Below, piece after piece: positions 20,719-25,315 of a DNA stretch of 27,086 nucleotides; the first letter of the stretch is position 1; each line of letters opens with the position of its first letter. Below the pieces are notes generated by a model, which saw nothing but the letters and a program-made list of their open reading frames with translations, did no database searches and was not told the DNA's origin. The translations under genes and the position numbers were made by a program. Source of the DNA: a virus; the IMG/VR virus record IMGVR_UViG_3300034198_004250, positions 1 to 27,086 of that record; one strand, given 5' to 3'.

Positions 20719-20795
20719 TGGTCGGAGTGGAGAGATTCGAACTCCCGACCCACTGCTCCCAAAGCAGTTGCGCTACCAGGCTGCGCTACACTCCG
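20719..20795 (-). tRNA. tRNA-Pro (TGG)
   Basis: Acceptor CGGAGTG/CACTCCG; anticodon stem ACTGC/GCAGT with loop TTTGGGA (anticodon TGG); CCA encoded. Confidence 0.93.
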
Positions 20796-20801
20796 AAAAA
20801 A

Positions 20802-20877
<76 letters not shown>

Positions 20878-20879
20878 AT

Positions 20880-20954
20880 TGGCTCCGGAGGTAGGGATCG
20901 AACCTACGACACGGTGATTAACAGTCACCTGATCTACCGCTGATCTACTCCGGA
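20880..20954 (-). tRNA. tRNA-Asn (GTT)
   Basis: Acceptor TCCGGAG/CTCCGGA; anticodon stem GGTGA/TCACC with loop CTGTTAA (anticodon GTT); CCA encoded. Confidence 0.93.
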
Positions 20955-20956
20955 AC

Positions 20957-20996
20957 AAAATAATAAAGCGCGACTTACGGCCGAGACCTGCGCGCT
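20957..20996 (-). terminator. Possible terminator or tRNA-like remnant after the HTH gene
   Basis: On the minus strand, AGCGCG (20996-20991) pairs with CGCGCT (20972-20967), followed by TTATTATTTT. Just 5' of it, AGCTGAACGGTGATAGAGC resembles a tRNA D-arm, but there is no acceptor stem or T-arm. Weak terminator or decayed tRNA; both fit. Confidence 0.35.
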
Positions 20997-21022
20997 CTAT
21001 CACCGTTCAGCTATATATATGC

Positions 21023-21295
21023 TTACTTGGTCAGGCCCGCGCTCGACGCGCCCCAGAAGGCGTAGCCGACAGCAGCCATACGGCGAGTCGGGGTGCCCAG
21101 CCGGTACTTCGTGTACGTCTCGCCGAGGCTGTTCGTACGCTCGTTGGCGTAGATCGCATAACCTTCCTTGCGAAGGTTCGTGATCAGGGCAGTCGGGTTA
21201 GCGACGCCGAATCGCGAAGCGATCTGGTTAGCCGTGAACTCCGAACCGTTCTTGAGTGAGCGAACGAGCTTCGCCTTCTGCGTGGTAGTCTTCAT
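21023..21295 (-). CDS. Small winged-helix/HTH protein
   Basis: This 90-residue protein begins MKTTTQKAKLVRSLKNGSEF, then TANQIASRFGVANPTALITN, a helix-turn-helix with the recognition helix at about residues 31-41. YTKYRLGTPTRR is a tail I recognise from a small HTH family common in phages, where it is thought to bind nucleic acid. AGGAGA precedes the ATG at suitable distance. It is transcribed with the 57-residue gene from the 21510-21538 promoter and ends before a possible terminator. Target DNA unknown. Confidence 0.8.
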   Translation of the reverse strand: MKTTTQKAKLVRSLKNGSEFTANQIASRFGVANPTALITNLRKEGYAIYANERTNSLGETYTKYRLGTPTRRMAAVGYAFWGASSAGLTK

Positions 21296-21313
21296 ACTAT
21301 ATAGTCTCCTGTA

Positions 21314-21487
21314 TTAACCCAGCATATCGATCAGACGACCGTCTTTGTCGGCTGCACGAACGCGAAGATCCGGGTAGATATTCTTCACGTTCTTCATCTC
21401 GCAGAGAATATACTGCGAGTCATTCGGGCACGACCGGCAAGTCTGCCAGATGCCCGAAACCTGAATTTGAATCTCAACGTAGTCCAT
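21314..21487 (-). CDS. Small protein of unknown function (CxxC)
   Basis: The start is set at ATG 21487 because GGAG lies eight bases before it, giving 57 residues: MDYVEIQIQVSGIWQTCRSC, later ILCEMKNVKNIYPDLRVRAA. It has a C-R-S-C pair plus one more Cys and looks like a small beta-rich domain. It is the first gene after a strong early-type promoter, with a 16-base leader. Function unknown. Confidence 0.7.
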   Translation of the reverse strand: MDYVEIQIQVSGIWQTCRSCPNDSQYILCEMKNVKNIYPDLRVRAADKDGRLIDMLG

Positions 21488-21509
21488 GACGATCTCCAAT
21501 CTTAAGACC

Positions 21510-21538
21510 ATTATACCCTAAGACGGGAGGTTTGTACA
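21510..21538 (-). promoter_or_regulatory. Early-type promoter (TGTACA-N17-TATAAT)
   Basis: TGTACA and TATAAT are separated by 17 bp and preceded by AAAATAACAG. It drives the 57-residue gene and the HTH gene, and possibly the tRNAs beyond. Confidence 0.85.
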
Positions 21539-21541
21539 CTG

Positions 21542-21997
21542 TTATTTTACTTCATCCGCATTAAAAGTTTCTATGTGCATACCGAGCTCGGTGAACATAA
21601 GAAGAGAGTGGCCCCAAGACTCGGCCCACTTCTCTCTTAGAGCGGGGTCATACGCACAGTAGACATACTTGATACCTGACTGGATAATTCCCTTAGTACA
21701 CTCGTGGCACATGGGAAGGCCGTAGACGTAGATGCTGCTACCCTTCAAAGAAACTCCCGAGAGAGAAGCGTTGTAGATGCAGTTCATCTCGGCATGAATC
21801 GTAAGACGGTACTTGATCTCTCTGTTGTCTAGTAGTTCCTGAGCGTCGTTGATGCCTCGAGGAAAGCCGTTGTAGCCCTGACTCAAGATCTGGCCGTCGG
21901 CTCCGACAACTACGGCTCCGACTTTGGTAGACGGATCCTTAGACCATCCGGCTACTTCTTTCGCCATCTTAAGATAGCGAAGAGTCCACTTATTCAT
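21542..21997 (-). CDS. Deoxycytidylate (dCMP) deaminase
   Basis: This 151-residue protein has the zinc-dependent deaminase motifs HAEMNCIYNA (H and catalytic E) and PMCHECTKGII (PxxCxxC). An N-terminal KDPSTKVGAVVVG block is typical of dCMP deaminases. It converts dCMP to dUMP for dTTP synthesis, and T4 carries the equivalent gene cd. Its ATG overlaps the end of the preceding 69-residue gene. It belongs with early nucleotide-metabolism functions, consistent with the early-type promoters around it. Confidence 0.93.
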   Translation of the reverse strand: MNKWTLRYLKMAKEVAGWSKDPSTKVGAVVVGADGQILSQGYNGFPRGINDAQELLDNREIKYRLTIHAEMNCIYNASLSGVSLKGSSIYVYGLPMCHECTKGIIQSGIKYVYCAYDPALREKWAESWGHSLLMFTELGMHIETFNADEVK

Positions 21998-22199
21998 TCC
22001 TGAGAGCCTGAGCTACGATGTGTTCGATGCTGATCAACTTGTCAAGAAGAGAATCACTATGTAGAATCATGCCTCTGATTGCGTGCGAAGCGTCTAACAT
22101 CAATTGACCCGAAGCAGTATAAGCTCCATCGATCTTACTCATCTCGGCATGACGGCCGAGCTCGTTTGCCATTTGTTTTAGATAGCCATAGTCTTGCAT
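21990..22199 (-). CDS. Small helical protein upstream of dCMP deaminase
   Basis: This 69-residue protein starts MQDYGYLKQMANELGRHAEM and continues LMLDASHAIRGMILHSDSLL. It is mostly helical with no membrane segment. GGAG lies six bases before ATG 22199. It overlaps the dCMP deaminase start by eight bases, so expression is coupled. I do not recognise the family. Confidence 0.65.
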   Translation of the reverse strand: MQDYGYLKQMANELGRHAEMSKIDGAYTASGQLMLDASHAIRGMILHSDSLLDKLISIEHIVAQALRNE

Positions 22200-22213
22200 G
22201 ATATACTCCGAAT

Positions 22214-22297
22214 TGGTACCCGCTGCCGGACTCGAACCGGCACTCCGTTGGAAGGAGATTTTAAGTCTCCTGTGTCTACCTATTCCACCAAGCGGGC
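22214..22297 (-). tRNA. tRNA-Leu (TAA)
   Basis: Class II tRNA of 84 bases. Acceptor GCCCGCT/AGCGGGT; anticodon stem GGAGA/TCTCC with loop CTTAAAA (anticodon TAA); long variable arm; CCA encoded. Confidence 0.93.
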
Positions 22298-22298
22298 T

Positions 22299-22374
22299 TG
22301 GAGTGTAGGGTGAGAATCGAACTCACAAACACCGGATTTGCAGTCCGAGCCATTAGCCATTCTGGTACCTACAC
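22299..22374 (-). tRNA. tRNA-Cys (GCA)
   Basis: Acceptor GTGTAGG/CCTACAC; loop CTGCAAA (anticodon GCA); discriminator U, as expected for Cys; CCA encoded. Confidence 0.93.
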
Positions 22375-22378
22375 AATT

Positions 22379-22469
22379 TGGTCGGCGCGGAGAGATTCGA
22401 ACTCTCAAGAAACAGTAGTCCACTGCTAAAGGCTTTATAAGGGCCTCCCCACCACCCGGTGTCACGCCG
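22379..22469 (-). tRNA. Unusual class II tRNA, anticodon uncertain (TAT by geometry)
   Basis: 91 bases. Acceptor CGGCGTG/CGCGCCG and T-arm GAGAG/CTCTC are sound, and CCA is encoded. The anticodon stem AGGC/GCCT closes a nine-base region, CCTTATAAA. Taking a C-A mismatch gives loop CTTATAA and anticodon TAT (Ile, AUA). A variable arm of about 23 bases contains its own 4- to 6-bp stem. Ile tRNAs should not have this arm, so isotype is unclear; it could be a degenerate Tyr, Ser or Leu tRNA. Confidence 0.6.
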
Positions 22470-22482
22470 TATTGATATTTAA

Positions 22483-22557
22483 TGGATCACCCTCCAGGAT
22501 TCGAACCCGGCCCATCATGGTCCAACGCCATGCGTGCTACCGCTACACCAAGGGTGA
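22483..22557 (-). tRNA. tRNA-Gln (TTG) with G33
   Basis: Acceptor TCACCCT/AGGGTGA (U1-A72, usual for Gln); anticodon stem CATGG/CCATG; loop CGTTGGA, so anticodon TTG but with G where U33 is nearly universal; CCA encoded. Confidence 0.78.
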
Positions 22558-22560
22558 ATA

Positions 22561-22634
22561 TGGTACCCCGTAGGAGAATCGAACTCCTGCTACCTGAGTG
22601 AAAATCAAGTGTTCTACCATTAAACTAACGGGAC
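22561..22634 (-). tRNA. tRNA-Glu (TTC)
   Basis: Acceptor GTCCCGT/ACGGGGT; anticodon stem CTTGA/TCAGG with loop TTTTCAC (anticodon TTC); CCA encoded. Confidence 0.92.
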
Positions 22635-22636
22635 AT

Positions 22637-22713
22637 TGGCGCGATCAGAAGGACTCGAACCTTCAACCCTCAGATTAGAAGTCTGATGCTCTCTCCGGTT
22701 GAGCTATGATCGC
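22637..22713 (-). tRNA. tRNA-Arg (TCT)
   Basis: Acceptor GCGATCA/TGATCGC; anticodon stem TCAGA/TCTGA with loop CTTCTAA (anticodon TCT); CCA encoded. Confidence 0.93.
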
Positions 22714-22716
22714 AGT

Positions 22717-22793
22717 TGGTACCGACGGTCAGATTCGAACTGACACTGTAACGCTCCTAAGGCGTGTGCCTCCTACCATTGGGCTACGTCGGC
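22717..22793 (-). tRNA. tRNA with anticodon TAG (Leu) but short variable loop
   Basis: Acceptor GCCGACG/CGTCGGT; loop CTTAGGA gives anticodon TAG (Leu). The variable region is only about 5 bases, whereas bacterial Leu tRNAs are class II. Base pair 27-43 is mismatched. CCA encoded. Its first ten bases include the stop of the HNH gene 22784-23230. True charging identity is uncertain. Confidence 0.75.
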
Positions 22794-23230
22794 TTAATTC
22801 TATTACTACCTCTACAATATGTATCAGTCTGTGAATGACAATTCGGGCATAGTAATCTTAAATTTTCTAATCTATGATCAGTAGATTTACCATTGATATG
22901 GTCAAGATGAAGAATTATTGGCTTACCATTCCATGTATCAACAATACCACAATCAATACATTTGAGTTCGAGAAATCCTTCTTCTAATAATCGTTTCTTT
23001 AATTTGTCGGTTCCATATTGTGGATGTTTACCATTCAAAATATCTTCAATCTTTAATCTTTCACCATAACCATTTTTTGTAAATGGCTTACTTGTTCCTT
23101 TCGCGCCGCGATTAGGTTTATATAAACCAAGCTCATGAGCTTTTCTCTTAAAAGTAGAGAATGGCAAATCACATAATAGTGCTGCCTGCGCCATTGTTTT
23201 ACTAGAACTTATTGCCTCTTCTATAGTCAT
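22784..23230 (-). CDS. HNH homing endonuclease ending inside a tRNA gene
   Basis: The start is ATG 23230 (GGAGG five bases upstream), giving 148 residues. The N-terminal half has an HTH-like region, KTMAQAALLCDLPFSTFKRK. The HNH core is CIDCG, LHLDHINGKSTDHRLENL and LCPNCHSQTDTYC, complete with zinc cysteines. It shares the core style of the HNH protein at 20251-20655 but differs elsewhere, so they are separate elements. The stop TAG is bases 8-10 of the downstream tRNA. A truncated tRNA-Leu lies just upstream, suggesting it invaded the tRNA array. AT-rich DNA and its own late promoter fit a mobile origin. Confidence 0.9.
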   Translation of the reverse strand: MTIEEAISSSKTMAQAALLCDLPFSTFKRKAHELGLYKPNRGAKGTSKPFTKNGYGERLKIEDILNGKHPQYGTDKLKKRLLEEGFLELKCIDCGIVDTWNGKPIILHLDHINGKSTDHRLENLRLLCPNCHSQTDTYCRGSNRIKPT

Positions 23231-23247
23231 AGATTCCTCCATGACTA

Positions 23248-23255
23248 TATTTATA
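23248..23255 (-). promoter_or_regulatory. Late-type promoter TATAAATA for the second HNH gene
   Basis: A perfect late consensus 17 bases upstream of the HNH start, between it and the truncated tRNA-Leu. Confidence 0.65.
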
Positions 23256-23263
23256 TGTCTACT

Positions 23264-23298
23264 ATTTCTAGTGTGTCTACCAATTCCACCACCGAGGC
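23264..23298 (-). pseudogene. Truncated tRNA-Leu (5' half only)
   Basis: The 5' acceptor strand GCCTCGG and a complete Leu-type D-arm (TGGTGGAATTGGTAGACAC) are present, closely matching the intact tRNA-Leu at 22214-22297. The sequence then changes to AT-rich DNA leading into the HNH gene. No 3' partner strand (CCGAGGC) is found further along the array. Confidence 0.75.
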
Positions 23299-23308
23299 AT
23301 AAACTACT

Positions 23309-23396
23309 TGGCGGATCCGGTGAGATTCGAACTCACGGGGCTGTTACACCCAACGCCTTAGCAAGGCGCCGCTTTAGGCCACTCAGCCACAGATCC
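23309..23396 (-). tRNA. tRNA-Ser (GCT)
   Basis: Class II, 88 bases. Acceptor GGATCTG/CGGATCC; loop TTGCTAA (anticodon GCT); long variable arm; CCA encoded. It shares an almost identical variable arm and T-arm with the next tRNA-Ser. Confidence 0.94.
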
Positions 23397-23401
23397 AAGT
23401 T

Positions 23402-23489
23402 TGGCGGATAGGGTAGGATTCGAACCCACGGGGCTGTTACACCCTCCGGTTTTCAAGACCGGCGCCTTAAACCACTCGACCACCTATCC
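23402..23489 (-). tRNA. tRNA-Ser (TGA)
   Basis: Class II, 88 bases. Acceptor GGATAGG/CCTATCC; anticodon stem CCGGT/ACCGG with loop CTTGAAA (anticodon TGA); CCA encoded. Confidence 0.94.
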
Positions 23490-23494
23490 GAACT

Positions 23495-23570
23495 TGGTAC
23501 CAGTAGATGGTCTCGAACCACCGACCTAGCGGTTATCGACCGCTTGCTCTCCCAGCTGAGCTATACTGGC
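23495..23570 (-). tRNA. tRNA-Ile (GAT) with C33
   Basis: Acceptor GCCAGTA/TACTGGT; anticodon stem AGCGG/CCGCT; loop TCGATAA, so anticodon GAT, but position 33 is C instead of U. CCA encoded. Confidence 0.85.
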
Positions 23571-23571
23571 T

Positions 23572-23679
23572 CTATTTTCTAAATTTCTCAGCAAACCACA
23601 TAATAACAAATGCAATAATTACTAATGTATTAACAACTAATCGCCAATACCATGGCATATCACTTTCACCGATTAACAT
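23572..23679 (-). CDS. Tiny membrane protein inside the tRNA array
   Basis: This 35-residue protein starts MLIGESDMPWYWRLVVNTLV and continues with a hydrophobic stretch to MWFAEKFRK. It would have one transmembrane helix (about residues 12-29) and a basic C-terminal tail. The ribosome binding site is weak (AAGAG, four bases spacing). The frame ends one base before tRNA-Ile. It resembles the other small membrane protein at 24169-24306 in size and location only. Function unknown. Confidence 0.55.
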   Translation of the reverse strand: MLIGESDMPWYWRLVVNTLVIIAFVIMWFAEKFRK

Positions 23680-23696
23680 ATTAACTCTTACAAAAT

Positions 23697-23769
23697 TGGG
23701 GTGAGCTTGGGGTTCGAACCCATCCCTCGAGAATCACAATCTCGTATGCTACCACTACACCACGCCCAC
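23697..23769 (-). tRNA. tRNA-His (GTG), non-standard ends
   Basis: Anticodon stem CGAGA/TCTCG with loop TTGTGAT (anticodon GTG). Acceptor GTGGGCG/AGCTCAC has a G-U pair and a final mismatch. The 3' half of the T-stem seems one base short. The base at -1 is T, not the G usually encoded in bacteria, although C73 is present. CCA encoded. Confidence 0.82.
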
Positions 23770-23776
23770 ATAAAAT

Positions 23777-23852
23777 TGGTAGCGGGTACCAGGTCTGACC
23801 TGATGTACAACGGTTTATGAGACCGTCGCTGGACTCTCCAGTCTAACCCGCC
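23777..23852 (-). tRNA. tRNA-Met-like (CAT) with abnormal D- and T-loops
   Basis: Acceptor GGCGGGT/ACCCGCT; anticodon stem ACGGT/ACCGT with loop CTCATAA (anticodon CAT). The T-loop is GTCAGAC instead of TTCRANY and the D-arm lacks the usual GG in a normal-sized loop. CCA encoded. It could be Met or lysidine-modified Ile. Confidence 0.75.
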
Positions 23853-23856
23853 AAAA

Positions 23857-23932
23857 TGGTGGACAGTATCGGGATCGAACCGATGACCCCCTGCTTGCAA
23901 AGCAGGTGCTCTCCCAGCTGAGCTAACCGCCC
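23857..23932 (-). tRNA. tRNA-Ala (TGC)
   Basis: Acceptor GGGCGGT/ACTGTCC; anticodon stem CCTGC/GCAGG with loop TTTGCAA (anticodon TGC); CCA encoded. The usual Ala identity pair at position 3-70 (G-U) is present. Confidence 0.94.
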
Positions 23933-23933
23933 G

Positions 23934-24005
23934 TACTCAGTGACGGGATTGAACCGCCGACATTCTCGGTGTAAACGAGACGCTCTACCGCTGAGCTAAC
24001 TGAGC
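23934..24005 (-). tRNA. tRNA-Val (TAC), CCA not encoded
   Basis: Acceptor GCTCAGT/ACTGAGT; anticodon stem TCTCG/CGAGA with loop TTTACAC (anticodon TAC). The 3' end reads ACG and runs one base from tRNA-Ala, so CCA must be added after processing, unlike the other tRNAs here. Confidence 0.92.
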
Positions 24006-24023
24006 AAAAACTCTATTCTAACT

Positions 24024-24052
24024 ATTATATCAACAAAGTTAGATAATGTACA
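24024..24052 (-). promoter_or_regulatory. Early-type promoter inside the tRNA array (TGTACA-N17-TATAAT)
   Basis: TGTACA and TATAAT are 17 bp apart. The transcript would start about 12 bases before tRNA-Val, so the tRNAs from Val onward do not depend only on the porin-gene promoter. Confidence 0.8.
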
Positions 24053-24091
24053 CCCATTTATACGACATTTCTTAACTCTGAAGAAAAAAAG

Positions 24092-24168
24092 TGGTAGACC
24101 CGACAGGACTCGAACCTGTGACATAACCGTTATGAGCGGCTCGTTCTAACCAACTGAACTACGGGTCC
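24092..24168 (-). tRNA. tRNA-Met (CAT)
   Basis: Acceptor GGACCCG/CGGGTCT; loop CTCATAA (anticodon CAT); normal TTCGAGT T-loop; CCA encoded. Elongator Met is most likely; Ile (lysidine) is possible. It is followed by a T-run. Confidence 0.9.
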
Positions 24169-24306
24169 TTAATCTTCTACAGACCAGTACTTGGTCTTAT
24201 CGTATGGAACTCTATTTGGATTCTTGATCTCGACGATACCGGACTGAAATCCAAAGAATGCCATCATGATAAAAATTACTATTACGTATGTGATGAACTT
24301 TAACAT
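24169..24306 (-). CDS. Small membrane protein between tRNA-Phe and tRNA-Met
   Basis: This 45-residue protein starts MLKFITYVIVIFIMMAFFGF, one transmembrane helix or uncleaved signal, followed by a polar tail PNRVPYDKTKYWSVED. The ATG is two bases after tRNA-Phe and the stop abuts tRNA-Met, so the gene fills the space between the two tRNAs. No good ribosome binding site is seen apart from a G-run at the end of the tRNA. Function unknown; the frame could be fortuitous, but its hydrophobic-plus-polar layout looks real. Confidence 0.55.
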   Translation of the reverse strand: MLKFITYVIVIFIMMAFFGFQSGIVEIKNPNRVPYDKTKYWSVED

Positions 24307-24308
24307 TA

Positions 24309-24384
24309 TGGCGCCGCCCCCTAGCATCGAACTAGAACCTCCGGCTCTTCAGACCGGCGTGCAGGCCAACTACACCAGAGCGGC
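24309..24384 (-). tRNA. tRNA-Phe (GAA)
   Basis: Acceptor GCCGCTC/GGGCGGC; anticodon stem CCGGT/GCCGG with loop CTGAAGA (anticodon GAA); CCA encoded. Confidence 0.9.
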
Positions 24385-24389
24385 CAAAA

Positions 24390-24466
24390 TGGAGGACCCG
24401 GAAGGACTCAAACCTTCAACCTCCTGATTCGTAATCAGGTGCTCTGTTCAGTTGAGCTACGGATCC
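24390..24466 (-). tRNA. tRNA-Arg (ACG)
   Basis: Acceptor GGATCCG/CGGGTCC; anticodon stem CCTGA/TCAGG with loop TTACGAA (anticodon ACG, needing host A34-to-inosine editing); CCA encoded. Confidence 0.92.
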
Positions 24467-24643
24467 TTAATAGTTGTACTGAATACCCTCATCGGCAAGA
24501 TGCTGATACTTATACTCTGGAAGTAGAGCACCGGTCAATACCCACTCGACATACGTAAACATGTCTGGAGCATTCATGAAATTGAACCCGTCAGAGTTTT
24601 CAATTTCGTGAATCTTATCAGTCAAATCATCTTGCGCGTACAT
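24467..24643 (-). CDS. Small acidic protein between tRNA-Asp and tRNA-Arg
   Basis: This 58-residue protein starts MYAQDDLTDKIHEIENSDGF and ends YQHLADEGIQYNY. AGGAG seven bases before ATG 24643 is one of the better ribosome binding sites in the region, so I consider it real. It is acidic and aromatic-rich (YVEWVLTGALLPEYKY) with no membrane segment. The stop abuts tRNA-Arg. Family unknown. Confidence 0.7.
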   Translation of the reverse strand: MYAQDDLTDKIHEIENSDGFNFMNAPDMFTYVEWVLTGALLPEYKYQHLADEGIQYNY

Positions 24644-24659
24644 AATAAACTCCTAGAAA

Positions 24660-24734
24660 TGGCGAAGGCGACGGGGATCGAACCCGCGACCTCTGGTTAG
24701 ACAGACCAGCGTTCTCCCGCTGAACTACGCCTCC
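24660..24734 (-). tRNA. tRNA-Asp (GTC)
   Basis: Acceptor GGAGGCG/CGCCTTC; anticodon stem CTGGT/ACCAG with loop CTGTCTA (anticodon GTC); CCA encoded. It lies 10 bases after the porin-like gene and is probably cotranscribed with it. Confidence 0.92.
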
Positions 24735-24744
24735 GCAATTCCGA

Positions 24745-25221
24745 TTAGAACTTGAACCCTACGCCAACACTGACGATGTTCTCGTTCTGCTGGTTCGACA
24801 TGCCCTGAACGTAGCGATAGCGAACGTCCATGTCGATGTCCTTAGCCATAGAGATCTTCGTGCCACCACCGACGTTGAACACGCCCTGGTTAGCATTCCA
24901 CTGGAACTGGTAACCCAGGCCAGCCAGAACATAAGGCGTCAGCTTCGTGCTGGCGATCGGATAGCCCAGAACCAGGTTGCCCGTCATCAGATCGATCGGA
25001 GCATTGCCCCACTGGTTGAACACGTGATCGTAGTTCGCCTCGACAGCGAAGTACTTATTGATCTGGTACCCGCCGTTGAAGCCGAGGTTCGAGCCCTGAG
25101 TCCAGGTCGAGCCGACAGTCGGACCGGCGAACCAGTTCATCTGCTTGGCTTCCTGAGCTTCAGCCGGAGCGGCCAGCGCGAGTGCAGCAACAGCCGCTGC
25201 GATAAAAGCAAACTTCTTCAT
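24745..25221 (-). CDS. Outer-membrane beta-barrel protein (OmpX/Lom-like)
   Basis: This 158-residue protein starts MKKFAFIAAAVAALALAAPA with a predicted cleavage after AEA (22/23). The mature part has alternating-residue strands, e.g. GYQINKYFAVEANYDHVF and LTPYVLAGLGYQFQW. It ends in Phe (VSVGVGFKF), the C-terminal signal used by the BAM machinery. About 136 mature residues fits an eight-stranded barrel. Lambda Lom is a known phage protein of this general kind. ATG 25221 has AGGAG and a strong early-type promoter, so it would reach the host outer membrane during infection. A role in receptor masking or superinfection exclusion is possible but inferred. Confidence 0.85.
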   Translation of the reverse strand: MKKFAFIAAAVAALALAAPAEAQEAKQMNWFAGPTVGSTWTQGSNLGFNGGYQINKYFAVEANYDHVFNQWGNAPIDLMTGNLVLGYPIASTKLTPYVLAGLGYQFQWNANQGVFNVGGGTKISMAKDIDMDVRYRYVQGMSNQQNENIVSVGVGFKF

Positions 25222-25235
25222 GTAGTCTCCTATTG

Positions 25236-25270
25236 ATTGACGTCAATTACTGGGCTCAACTAACTGCCCA
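25236..25270 (-). promoter_or_regulatory. Structured leader of the porin-like gene
   Basis: In the roughly 50-base leader lie a perfect 12-base palindrome ATTGACGTCAAT (25236-25247), just before the ribosome binding site, and a separate TGGGC/GCCCA stem (25251-25270). Either could bind a regulator or control translation. Confidence 0.4.
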
Positions 25271-25277
25271 CTATCTA

Positions 25278-25306
25278 ATTATATCCCTATCCAGGGCCGA
25301 TGTACA
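25278..25306 (-). promoter_or_regulatory. Early-type promoter for the porin-like gene and tRNA array
   Basis: TGTACA and TATAAT are separated by 17 bp, with AAAATAATAG upstream. It begins right at the stop of the glycosyltransferase-like gene. Confidence 0.85.
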
Positions 25307-25315
25307 CTATTATTT

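Noticed and set aside
20957-21020. A complete extra tRNA downstream of the HTH gene
   Set aside because: Only a D-arm-like stretch is present; no matching acceptor strands, anticodon arm or T-arm could be folded.
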